From Bathymodiolus thermophilus thioautotrophic gill symbiont (GTDB lineage: Bacteria > Pseudomonadota > Gammaproteobacteria > PS1 > Pseudothioglobaceae), in NCBI RefSeq assembly GCF_003711265.1, contig NZ_CP024634.1, positions 1,984,001-2,048,000 on the forward strand: a stretch of 64,000 nt of DNA, read 5' to 3'. Shown piece after piece: positions 44,501-54,000 of the stretch; the first letter of the stretch is position 1, and the number at the start of each line of letters is the position of its first letter. A program made the position numbers and the translations under genes. A model generated the notes under the pieces. That model was not told the origin of the DNA, did no database searches, and saw only the letters and a list, made by a program, of their open reading frames with translations.

Positions 44501-47500
44501 TTACACCAAATCATGGCAATTTTATAATGAACAGCGCCACGGACACTAATTCAAACGGCCAAATGACAGCCAACACTGAGGGAGGAGACAACAATTCAAT
44601 CATTATTGTTACCAGCCCAAGCAACGACTGGACAGCAGCAGGCGTTGACGAATCAGGTGACAAAAGAATAGCAGCTTGGAGCAAAACTGGCGTTAACAAC
44701 ATTTGCCCAGCAGGCTTTAAAGTACCAACTTCCGATGAGTTAAAAGCTGAAACTGAAGCCAGCACCGCAGCCGGAAAAACAGGCGTAAACACTTTATTAA
44801 AATTACCATTAAGTGGCAATCGCAACACCAAAGGTAAATTAAAGAATCTTGGACAAAAAGGCTTTTATTGGACCAAAAGCATTGTCAATCCAGCACCTGG
44901 CAAATATTTGGTCGATAGCCTTGAACTTGATGACAGCGGCAACACCTCCTTTTTAGGAAAAGATCGCGTTCAAGGTTTTAGTGTGCGTTGCATAAAAGAC
45001 ATTGATTCTAGCGCCCCCATTATTCTCCCTAGTACCAATCAGCTAAACACCCAAATTGGCGAAAACATTACCCCAATTACCTTCGCTAATTTTGGCACCG
45101 ATGTTACTCAATGGTCTATCAGTCCAATGTTTTACAATGGCCTATCTTTTGACAGCCATACCGGCACAATTTCAGGCAAACCAAATAAAGTAACACCAAA
45201 AGCCTACTATAGCATTACTGCCACTAACGACTTTGGCACAGACACTGTAACAGTTGGCATTACCATAAACTCTGTTGAGGTACCCGTTACCAATATTCAA
45301 CTGAGTCACAACACCATGCAAGTCGCAGGCAAGAATGTTCTTAGAGTAGGAGAAACCGTCCAACTTAATGCTGAAATTACCCCTAATAACGCCACCATCA
45401 AAGATGTCTTATGGAAAGTAAAATCTGATCATGCAATCATTTCTGGATCACATGGCGTTGCGACACTTACAGGTATTAGCACAGGTATGGCAGAAGTTTA
45501 TGCCACTTCTCTAGATGGAGAATATGTGGTTGCCAAACTCACTATCCATGTTATTAACACTGTATTTAAAGGAAAAATCTACAACACAGTTGTCTCGCCA
45601 AAAACCAAACGAGTTTGGCTAGATAGAAATCTAGGCGCAAATCAAGTTTGTGTCGATAACAACAGCAGTGAATGTTATGGTGGTTTGTATCAATTTGGAC
45701 GATCTACAGATGGACACCAACGACGCATAAACACAAACATGAAGCGCAAACAAGCAGACTCCATCCAACCGAGTGGAAATACATTCTACACCAATCAAAA
45801 TCAAATTACATCTTTGACTTATGAAACAGACCCGTACAACATAACAGTTCTAGAGATGCAAAGGCTCAATTATGATGACAAAATACATGCATCACAAAAA
45901 TATGATTGGACAGTAGCCGACACAGAAGGTTCTTCTCGCATTAAATTCTGGTCCAACAATAAAAACGGCATTTGCCCAGCTGGTTTCGAAGTGCCCAGCA
46001 TAGACGAACTAAAAGCTGAAATGGGATATTTCTCAGCATCCAGCAGCACCACAGCACTCCAAGGTTTCTTAAAATTACCAGCAGCAGGTAAACGCCGATT
46101 GTATGATGGCGCCATAAAAAGCGAAGGTATTGAAGGATATTACTGGAGTAAAACACCCCTTCAATCTCACCACACACAAAGTTTGGTTTTCTCTCCAGCC
46201 AGCATGAAGGTATACAATGATTTCAGCGAGGATCCAAATTACTACATGGATAGGCAAAACCTAGGTAACGAAAGCCCTATTGAAGGATTCTTTGCTGATG
46301 TTGGTAATTTCTTTACTGGCAACTCATCCCCTATCATTAATAAATCAGTCACAGGAAAATCCCCCGTCAGAACACACACAGCCAACGCCAATGGTTACAG
46401 TGTTCGCTGTATAAAAAGTGAAGTAATGACGGCTGGTGGCATTAACTATAGTGCTGTCAAAATTGCCGGTCAAGTATGGACAATCAATACCATGCGTCAT
46501 GGCGATGGCACGACCCCTAGCTACAGTAGCGCAAAAGCTGGATTAACAGGAAAAGTATATAAATACGGTGCTGCTGTAAACTATTCAGAAGAAAGCAACA
46601 CACAAGGAATTTGCGCATCAGGTTGGCATATCCCAAGTAAAAAAGATTGGAACACCTTAAAAGAATACATAAGTGCCAGTCATGACAAAATGGCCTCCTC
46701 TTTATTTCCTGGCGTGGAAGCAGGTGTACTTAAACAAGGAAACCATATTATATTAGAAGAAGGCAACAAGCATTTCTTCCTATGGTCTTCTGGCTATCAA
46801 AAATCAATGATAAATGTAAAAAATGCCCAAGTGCGTTGCATAAAAGATGTAGAAGCAATGGAAGTAGGCGGCATTCAATACAAAACCGTTAAAATTGGCG
46901 CCCAAGTATGGACAGCTGAAAATATGCGCCATATTAGTGGCAGCACCAATGGCGTGCATTCCCATAATAACGACGCAAGTAACGACAAAATATACGGAAA
47001 ATACTACACTTGGCATGCCGCCATGAAAGGCACCATTAAAGAGGGCGCACAAGGAATTTGCGCATTAGGCTGGCACATCCCAACAGCTCGTGATTGGAGA
47101 ATATTGCAAGAGTATCTAGGTGTAAATGTTGCTGAATTAAATTCAAACAAAGCATCATGGCGCGGTACCGATCAAGGCAAACAACTCAAAGTAGGCGGTG
47201 CCAGTGGATTTGGCGCAATTATGACAGGCATCATCAACAATGGCACTGTACAGTTATTCAGCAAGACCATCAAACAAACCTATTTTTGGTCCTCCAGCCA
47301 AAAGTCCTCTGATACCAGCACATCTTGGAAACTGGCATTAGACCTCTCAAAATCTGAAGTCTATTACGGAACTGCTTATAAAAATAGCGGTGCCAGCGTG
47401 CGTTGCATCAAGAATAGCGAAGCCGAAATGGAAACAGGTGGCATTACCTACAAAACCATCAAGATTGGCGACCAAATATGGACAGCAGAAAATATGCGCC

Positions 47501-48897
47501 ACGGCACCAACAGTGCAGAAAATGGCATTTATTCTTATGACGACAAACCAAGTAATGATAAATTATATGGCAAAATCTACACATGGTCTGCCGCCATGAA
47601 AGGCGCCACTGTAGAAGGCTCACAAGGAATTTGTGCAAAAAATTGGCGCATTGCAACAGACAATGACTGGAAAAAATTAGAAAGTTATTTAGGTATGAGC
47701 AAAGAATTCACCAACGCAGAAAACGCTTGGCGTGGCACCGACCAAGGCGCCCAACTCAAAGAGAGTAGCGGCATTGGCTTTAGTTCCCTTCTCCGAGAAG
47801 GCGACGGTCCTTTCGGTGTCTCCGCCCTAGTAGCATCCATGTGGACCTCAACATCAGCCAGCGATTCTAGTACCGCTTATTCAAGAACATTAGAAGGTGG
47901 AAAAGGCCAAATTTATAGAGGCGCTAATTCCAAAATTTTCCCTCTTGGTGTGCGCTGCATAAAACAACAAGCAATGATAGACACCAATGTGGCTTTGCAT
48001 CAACTAACCACACAATCTTCTTTCCGCAATAATTCTCACAAGGCTATTGATGGCATAACTCACGGTGACTACTTCAAAGCAGGTGCCGGTACCAGCCATA
48101 CTGACTCAGAAAAAAATCCTTGGTGGATGGTAGACTTAGGCAAAGAGTATCTTATTGACAAAATCAATATCTTCAATCGAACCGACTGCTGTAAAGACAG
48201 ATTGGATAATTATCGAGTTGCCATCTCTAACAACCCCGGCATTCATGAACCTAGTTATACACATGATTTCCATGGCTCTCCCGATCCCAAGAAAACAATT
48301 GATTTATCCAGACATCATGCAAAAGGTCGTTATGTCAGAATTACACTCCTTGGAGACAACAAACGCGTTTTATCCTTAGCAGAAGTTCAAGTTATGGTGA
48401 AAGAAAATATTTTCACCATCACCGAAGATGCAAAGAAAGCATTGTCAGCAAGATCAATAAATATGGCATTGAACAAACACACAGCACAGTCTGCCTTTGG
48501 ATTGTCTGCTAGCAAACGAGCTGTTGATGGCGACACCAATGGTGACTATTTCCATGGCAGTATCTCCGTAACTGGATCTAGTACACATAACACTTGGTGG
48601 TATGTTGATTTAGGGGAGCAAGTGCATATTGAAAAAATCAATATCTTCAATCGAACCGACTGCTGTAAAGGCAGGCTGAAAGCTTATAGAGTTACTGTTT
48701 CCGATGATGAAGACTTCCTACAGATTAAGTATATAAACGAGTTCCACACTGCTCCTGATCAAAAAGCAACCATTGACTTATCTGAATATAAGGTAATCGG
48801 TCGTTATGTTAGAATTGAGTCAATTAAACTTGTTGGCGAAGAATCATTTTTATCTTTAGCAGAGGTTCAAGTGATGGGCGTTCCCGCTCCCGATTAG
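41518..48897 (+). CDS. Giant secreted FISUMP / Ig / fucolectin protein (2459 residues)
   Basis: The start is set at ATG 41518, which opens a signal peptide (1-24) and has AGAGA upstream; the frame is open back to 41392. After a Pro-rich stretch (PTPTPAPAPVP) and a unique region come: FISUMP domain 1 (from 42690, IFGSQVWTVENMRH) with a discoidin-like domain nested inside it (43120-43640); a He_PIG-like Ig; a Big_2-like Ig; a FISUMP-like domain (AWLDRNLGAS); He_PIG and Big_2 again; a second FISUMP-like domain (VWLDRNLGA); three FISUMP domains (46430-47970; QVWTAENMRH, QGICAxGWHIP, VRCIK); and two fucolectin-type F5/8 C domains (47980-48410 and 48450-48890) with NRTDCCKDRL and NRTDCCKGRL. Probably a surface adhesin. 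No cell-wall anchor or catalytic site is visible. Sec-dependent export differs from the RTX giants. Confidence 0.85.
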   Translation: MQTVKTLIIGLFIYGLSGIGISAKSLENPFYSDVVTYQPNVPIFTPYDLNDPAESIVPTVTSDNPSNPVDNSTPSNFVPIATPYSANPSIESTPGNTSPTSELISAPTQIPIQIPTPTPAPAPVPTPGDTTDTDTDALSRIMSEMFVSNMFKNHDIYTEFLGHLHTSLSLNDNFKTLDDFLNTRCYDKCDTQSIFAVLEKLRVRNLFFWIGKYHTNLKFNDKGQTFTVFITNGAKVNNGKVEDGSVFINNIPIYNATFINRQLTWDYNPNLIQSNKSKGNLTFSDFFLEDSYIGHSFLGTLMVNSKITGKEETHKFIGFSHVRTPTKLSAKKKGHSKNDSSNNSGGTSGTDNASGSGTGNASNDPGISDNNPEHDSDFGPGINYRPKPMGVGAIDYKTHIFGSQVWTVENMRHFPDGRMTGVSLGSSDDVKYYEWSAAMNAEHKEESRGICASGWHIPTDADWKKLEGYLQMSKANQDKDNAYRGKDQASMLHQGRFNAELLGFFQSNNLKEEGNKAYFTSSTKSTKAGNFTGRKISTVPVSATRFILIRQVTFSEMAIGEVEVMYQGKNIALHKKTTAYESSPLPSKPSALSKFFSPTPSKTNVATGGNKDSQNDKIGPAPFVRANVDAIVDGKVSTGFLGNTYSNDGWIAIDLGAEYKIDSIKIKDLIRNSKRISAKELAIFTSKKAISTQKTLQELRVDPEVSSVGISIMRPSTDPDHNFIIADTTLDLWRGDIDNSIGSSVRCVQDDTTPALVATSTENNLQIGRPMKSPIRVFNLASGLINSWSIKPALNNGLAFDIKTGTISGTPNKLQNRTKYEVTATNDKGASPIAVYITISPIFVNSIEVSGKSVLKIGESIQLSATISPSDASNKTLSWLVDKAASIDSKTGKVTGLKEGIASIRAVSNSGLVVGRFEILVVNSRTVTINKKPYKIILSEATGKAWLDRNLGASRTCKTLKDASCYGNLYQWGRGNDGHQLKTYVKKTAILASSITPNHGNFIMNSATDTNSNGQMTANTEGGDNNSIIIVTSPSNDWTAAGVDESGDKRIAAWSKTGVNNICPAGFKVPTSDELKAETEASTAAGKTGVNTLLKLPLSGNRNTKGKLKNLGQKGFYWTKSIVNPAPGKYLVDSLELDDSGNTSFLGKDRVQGFSVRCIKDIDSSAPIILPSTNQLNTQIGENITPITFANFGTDVTQWSISPMFYNGLSFDSHTGTISGKPNKVTPKAYYSITATNDFGTDTVTVGITINSVEVPVTNIQLSHNTMQVAGKNVLRVGETVQLNAEITPNNATIKDVLWKVKSDHAIISGSHGVATLTGISTGMAEVYATSLDGEYVVAKLTIHVINTVFKGKIYNTVVSPKTKRVWLDRNLGANQVCVDNNSSECYGGLYQFGRSTDGHQRRINTNMKRKQADSIQPSGNTFYTNQNQITSLTYETDPYNITVLEMQRLNYDDKIHASQKYDWTVADTEGSSRIKFWSNNKNGICPAGFEVPSIDELKAEMGYFSASSSTTALQGFLKLPAAGKRRLYDGAIKSEGIEGYYWSKTPLQSHHTQSLVFSPASMKVYNDFSEDPNYYMDRQNLGNESPIEGFFADVGNFFTGNSSPIINKSVTGKSPVRTHTANANGYSVRCIKSEVMTAGGINYSAVKIAGQVWTINTMRHGDGTTPSYSSAKAGLTGKVYKYGAAVNYSEESNTQGICASGWHIPSKKDWNTLKEYISASHDKMASSLFPGVEAGVLKQGNHIILEEGNKHFFLWSSGYQKSMINVKNAQVRCIKDVEAMEVGGIQYKTVKIGAQVWTAENMRHISGSTNGVHSHNNDASNDKIYGKYYTWHAAMKGTIKEGAQGICALGWHIPTARDWRILQEYLGVNVAELNSNKASWRGTDQGKQLKVGGASGFGAIMTGIINNGTVQLFSKTIKQTYFWSSSQKSSDTSTSWKLALDLSKSEVYYGTAYKNSGASVRCIKNSEAEMETGGITYKTIKIGDQIWTAENMRHGTNSAENGIYSYDDKPSNDKLYGKIYTWSAAMKGATVEGSQGICAKNWRIATDNDWKKLESYLGMSKEFTNAENAWRGTDQGAQLKESSGIGFSSLLREGDGPFGVSALVASMWTSTSASDSSTAYSRTLEGGKGQIYRGANSKIFPLGVRCIKQQAMIDTNVALHQLTTQSSFRNNSHKAIDGITHGDYFKAGAGTSHTDSEKNPWWMVDLGKEYLIDKINIFNRTDCCKDRLDNYRVAISNNPGIHEPSYTHDFHGSPDPKKTIDLSRHHAKGRYVRITLLGDNKRVLSLAEVQVMVKENIFTITEDAKKALSARSINMALNKHTAQSAFGLSASKRAVDGDTNGDYFHGSISVTGSSTHNTWWYVDLGEQVHIEKINIFNRTDCCKGRLKAYRVTVSDDEDFLQIKYINEFHTAPDQKATIDLSEYKVIGRYVRIESIKLVGEESFLSLAEVQVMGVPAPD

Positions 48898-49014
48898 AAA
48901 ACGGGTAATATTTGATTTTTGAAACAGTGTTGCCTGTCAGAAATTGCATAATATAAGACAAATCACAGGCACCAAGAAGCGTAATTGTATTTACAAAGTA
49001 ATATAGGATATTTT

Positions 49015-50619
49015 ATGATATTAACAAAATTTAATTTTTCAACACTCATTTTTAGTGCTTTATTGACATTCAATATTAATGCCACTATATGCACACCATC
49101 AGAGAACGATGAATTTGATGAAGAAATATCGCAACAAGAAGGCGCCGATCCAAGCATTGAAGAAGAAATCATGCCCACAGAAAGTGAGTATGTTAGTTCT
49201 GTTGAAGAAAATGTCAGCTCAGTAGCAGCAGAAACCTCTGAACTCTTAGAAGATGCCGTAATGGATACAGCCATGATAACAGCAGAAGAAGCCGTAGCAG
49301 TTTTAGGCGTTATTGGCATAGTTGTGGTAGTAGGAATAATGGTTTACCGAGTGGTAACAGTCTTTTCAAACCCTGCATCAACCACAAAGGACAAAGTAAT
49401 AACTGTGCTTTCTGTACTCTCTCCAGTCGCTGACTTCTTTTCGACAATAGTTAACGATTTTGGTCTTTCACCAGGCGACAAGGCAAGAAAAAAAGTTGAC
49501 GATGCATTATCTGACGCTACCACTGATAGATACAGTTACAAGGTCAACACTCAAGAGACCTCAAACCTAGATTCATTGGTATCAAAAATCGAAAAACACC
49601 TTACAGACTCAATAAACAACACAAGCAGCATAAGAGGAGTTCGAATTAATTATGACCAAATATTACTGCGTCATTATGCAGAAAAATATTTGTTAACCGC
49701 TAAAAACATGTATAGCAGTTTACCCAATATATACGCAAGACAATGGATGAAAGCCTCACCAGATTTTATCGCCCTAGATAACGCCCTTGAAAGCGCAGTT
49801 AAAGGTGAAAAATTTGACTTACCCGATATCATTTCCAGCAAAACGCGCACACTTTGTGGCATCAACGACGACAATGATTCTCTAAGTCTTAGTAACAAAT
49901 CTGCCAATCAAGTAAAGAGATGTGTAAACGGTATTTTTTATGATTATAAAACCCATTTCAGCGCCTATTCTTTAGACGATTTAATCACAATCAGCACACC
50001 TGACCTTGGACAAACCCCTCCCGTGGAAGTTGTTAAAAGTACCACATTTCGTGACTTCCTAGTCGCTTATGCAGGAACTTATAATCATTTTTTAAGCACT
50101 ATCAAAGTCAGTTATGCCAGTGGCATCTATAAAGAAAAAGCCAGAGTAGAAAGAATGATTTGCGTCAAACAAAAAACTGCCGCAGAGGACTTCTTAGTAA
50201 AAGCAAAAGCAAATGTATGGAGCCTAGCAAGCCTTATATTTAGTGCAGCCAATAACATTGATGGCTCTGGACGAAGCAAAGCCCCTATTTGTTGGGATGG
50301 TAAACGCTATATGTGTAGCTCATATATCAAATATAATCGCTCTAAGGACCCCTCCGTTCCCCTAGCATTAGATAAAATAGACACACTACAAGTATTAATA
50401 GATGACGCATACAATAGCTGTACTGAAGGAGAATATGACGGCGGAGCCTCCCATGGCGCACTTATCTATGCCTTAAATACAGATCGTTTTTACCCCATGC
50501 TTGATAAAGGCGATACCGCCAAGTTATTCACCAATATATTCCGTGGCGTCAAAACAAACCTCGTGCTTTCTGTTAAACAAAAACTCAAAATCTTGTATGA
50601 AAGCAAAAAACAGAAGTAG
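49015..50619 (+). CDS. Unknown secreted or membrane protein (534 residues)
   Basis: The start is set at ATG 49015 with AGGA eight bases upstream; the frame is open to TTG 48985. A signal peptide (about 1-23) is followed by an acidic, Glu-rich segment (about 28-85), a strong membrane helix (about 93-113; VLGVIGIVVVVGIMVY), a hydrophobic amphipathic segment (about 128-150, VITVLSVLSPVADFF) and a mostly helical 380-residue domain with several Cys (RTLCGIN, RMICVKQ, APICWDGKRYMC). I recognise no family. The layout of signal, acidic part, helix and long domain recalls a membrane-inserting or pore-forming protein, but that is a guess. It follows the FISUMP/fucolectin gene by 117 bases and converges on giant gene 3. 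Confidence 0.7.
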   Translation: MILTKFNFSTLIFSALLTFNINATICTPSENDEFDEEISQQEGADPSIEEEIMPTESEYVSSVEENVSSVAAETSELLEDAVMDTAMITAEEAVAVLGVIGIVVVVGIMVYRVVTVFSNPASTTKDKVITVLSVLSPVADFFSTIVNDFGLSPGDKARKKVDDALSDATTDRYSYKVNTQETSNLDSLVSKIEKHLTDSINNTSSIRGVRINYDQILLRHYAEKYLLTAKNMYSSLPNIYARQWMKASPDFIALDNALESAVKGEKFDLPDIISSKTRTLCGINDDNDSLSLSNKSANQVKRCVNGIFYDYKTHFSAYSLDDLITISTPDLGQTPPVEVVKSTTFRDFLVAYAGTYNHFLSTIKVSYASGIYKEKARVERMICVKQKTAAEDFLVKAKANVWSLASLIFSAANNIDGSGRSKAPICWDGKRYMCSSYIKYNRSKDPSVPLALDKIDTLQVLIDDAYNSCTEGEYDGGASHGALIYALNTDRFYPMLDKGDTAKLFTNIFRGVKTNLVLSVKQKLKILYESKKQK

Positions 50620-50724
50620 TATAGGCAAGTTTGATTCTATAAGTACTACAGTGCTGTTTAAATAAATATAGGTTTTTTAGGGGCTCTATTCTATATGGCT
50701 TTATGTGAATTTATGTGATTCTAT

Positions 50725-50770
50725 ATTGAATTTTGCTAATCATCCATATTTATGCATATGCAAAGGTCTC
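50725..50770. repeat. Right-end fragment of the GAGACC element family
   Basis: TTGAATTTTGCTAATCATCC followed by ATATTTATGCATATGCAAAGGTCTC; ATGC is duplicated near the end and the left half is absent. The surrounding gap (50620-50920) has nothing else I can assign. Confidence 0.55.
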
Positions 50771-50920
50771 TATATGTTTTATTTGTTAAAGATTTTGAGC
50801 TGAATACAACAACAAAGTGTATTGTTGTGTGATGTGCTTATTCCTGAGATTTTGTTTGGGGGTGTTTTTAGTGTGAGGAAATGTAAGGTGGTTTTTTCTT
50901 TTGAATATTTGAGTGATTAA

Positions 50921-51060
50921 AACTCCTGCATTAGGCATAAATATTAACCAAAAGCCAACTTTTACTCAGTTGTAAATTTTTATAAAGCCCATCTTGACCC
51001 CCGCTAGAATAGACTTTATAAAAATTTACAACTGAATAAAAAATTTCTAATACAAACCTC
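50921..51060. repeat. Second-subtype inverted-repeat element
   Basis: The left end CCTGCATTAGGCATAAATAT matches 16897 and 19855. The inner arms CTCAGTTGTAAATTTTTATA and TATAAAAATTTACAACTGA (about 50966-50985 and 51016-51036) form a long stem. The right end is TAATACAAACCTC. It lies 14 bases from the stop of giant gene 3, so it may also act as its transcription stop. Confidence 0.7.
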
Positions 51061-51074
51061 CAAGGCTGTCACCA

Positions 51075-54000
51075 CTACTCAAGCACTAAGTTACCATAAG
51101 TCGCCATATTACTCACCAAATTAGGATGATAATCAACACCCTCCAGGGTGATGGTTATCAAGATATCCTCTGCTCCAGTACCGTCGTGGTCAATCGTTAG
51201 TCTGGTGAAAATGTTATCTGCAGTACTATCAGCAGCGGAGGCTGTTACAAAATCACTTAGATAAGAAGCAGAGCCATATCCTATCAATAAGTCACTCAGG
51301 TCGATAACATCTAAATCATATTTATCGCCTACAACAAAGTCTTTGATCCAGTCGTTACCTGCATTTGTAAAGCCGTAATCAAAGGTGTCACTACCACCAC
51401 CACCGGTTAAGATGTCATTGCCAGCACCGCCAATCAAAATATCGTCTGTGGTGCCTCCATTTAGGTTGTCGTTACCTCCTAAGCCGTGTATGGTGGTTTT
51501 TGTGCTAGTGGTAAAGAGTGTGTCACTTTGAGTATTGCTGCCTTGTATTGTTTTGCTGCCATCAAAATTTCCAGAAGCAAGTTTTATTCTCTTCGCACCA
51601 CGATAAGTGGCAGCCTCAACAGTCCAATTATAGGTGTCTATTAAATATTGCTTGGCAGTGGCATCGGTATAGTTTGCGATATCCCACGCAACATCTCTCT
51701 GGATGGCAGTCTCTCCTGTGGTGGTATCAAGCTTTGCCCAACCACGCAAAACATTATCCATATTGACGGTAGTCATTGAGGTTGCAACAAACATGCCTTC
51801 TGCATCTATTAAACTCGAAATATCCCAACTGCTAATGTCTTGATTAAAAGCAGTTGTTTCATTAAGCATCTTATGCATATTAATCACCTTGCTAACATCC
51901 CAACTGCTAATGTCTTGGTTAAAGGCGGTTGCTTTAAAAAACATCCATTCTGCATTAGTCAAGCTACTAACATTCCAACTACTAATGTCCTGATTAAAGG
52001 TGGTTGCGTCAAACATACCCAGTGCAATGGTCATTTTGCTGACATCCCAACTGCCAATATTTTGGTTGAAGTTAGATGCTTCAGAAAACGCATAAGTTGC
52101 ATTACTTACATGAGACACATCCCAATTCGTTAAATCAACATCAGAACCGATACCATCAATATCAACATGAGTTATTAAATTGTGAAGTTCGGTTATGTTT
52201 TTAGCGATAGTAGTATTAGCATTGCCGGCACTATCTGTAAAGGCATTTTCTGCCACTGTGATGGCAACATTACCATGTATTCCACCCAGGCTTGAGGTTA
52301 CCGTAATGGTGTATTGAGACTCATTTACTCTGGTAAATGAACCCAGATCAATAGTGCCATTAATAATATCAATATCATCTACGGTAAATGACCCATGTCC
52401 AATGGCTTCACTAAAATTAAATGTGATTATTTTATTAACAACACGCCTACCACCACTACCTGTAATCGTTAGGATCGGTTTGACAGTTCCAAGCACTAAG
52501 TTACTATTAGCAATCATGTCATCCAATAAATTAGCCCTATAAGCAATATTCCCTAAAATAATGGTTACTGGACTATTAAGCTCTCCAGCGCCATCATGGT
52601 CAATAGTCAATTTCGTGCTAGCACCATCAGCAGTTGCTGTTATAAAATCACTCAAATTAGAAGTAGATTCATACCCTATCAACAAGTCTTTAAGGTCAAC
52701 AATATCTGCATCAGCATTTGTGTTTATGTCTCCTACAGTAAAGTCACCAATGAGATCATTGCCTGCGTTTTCAAAGCCGTAATCAAAGGTATCTCTACCA
52801 CCTTCGCCAATTAAGGTGTCGTTGCCAGCACCGCCAACTAAGATGTCATCTGTGGTGCCGCCAATCAGTGTGTCGTTGCCACCTAAGCCGTGTAGTGTAG
52901 TTTTTGTGCTAGTTGTAGCAAATGTGTCGGAGATGGCAGTGCCCTGTATCGTCTTACTGCCATCAAAATTGCTGTCACTAATAGTCCAGTTATAGGTATC
53001 TATTAAATATTGTCTAGCAGTGGCATCGCTGTAGTCTTCAATACCCCACTCAACATTACTTTGAATGGCAGTCTCTCCTGTAGTAGTATCAAGCTTTGCC
53101 CAACCACGCAAGGTGTTATCCATATTAGCGGTACTCATACTATTGGTTCTAACAAACATGCCACTTGCATTTGTTAAACTCGAAATATCCCAACTACCAA
53201 AGTTTTGATTTATCATGGTTACCCAATCAAACATTTCAAACATATTGGTCACCTTGCCAACTTGCCAACTACTAAGATCTATGTTGGTGAAATACGATCT
53301 CTTAAACATACTGGACATATTAGTCACATTGCTGACATCCCAACTGCCAATGTCTTGTTCAAGACTCCTATTGCTATTATGAAATGCATGGCTTGCATCT
53401 GTTACATGAGACACATCCCACATCGTTATATCGGTATTATCGTATTGATATTTATCCCAATAAAGATCAAACAATTCTCCTAAACGATTAATTCTAGTCT
53501 CATTCTTAGCAACAACAGTATTAACATTACCAACAATATCCGCAAAAGCGCCTGCTGCAACCGTAATGGCAACATTAGAATGCTTTCCGCCTAGGTTTGG
53601 GGTTACTTTAATGGTGTATTGAGTTTCATTGATTTTGGTTAATGAGCCTGCATTAATTGTGCCGTTGATAATGTCAATATCATCTACGGTAAATGAGCCG
53701 TCTTTGATGGCTTTACTAAAATTAAATGTGATTGTGTTGGCGGCGCTATCTTTGCCACCACTGCCGCTAATAAGTAGGGTTGGTCCGGCGGCATCAAGTA
53801 CTAAGTTGCCGTTAGCAATCAAATCATTTAATAAGTGGGTGTTGTAAGTAATATTTTTTAAGGTAATGGTTACTGGGCTGTTAAGTGTGCCAGTGCCGTC
53901 ATGGTCGATAGTCAACTTGGTGCCAACGGTGTTAGTGGTGGCAGCAGCGGTGACAAAGGCGTTTAGATTGGAAGTGGTGCTATATCCGATTAACAAATTG

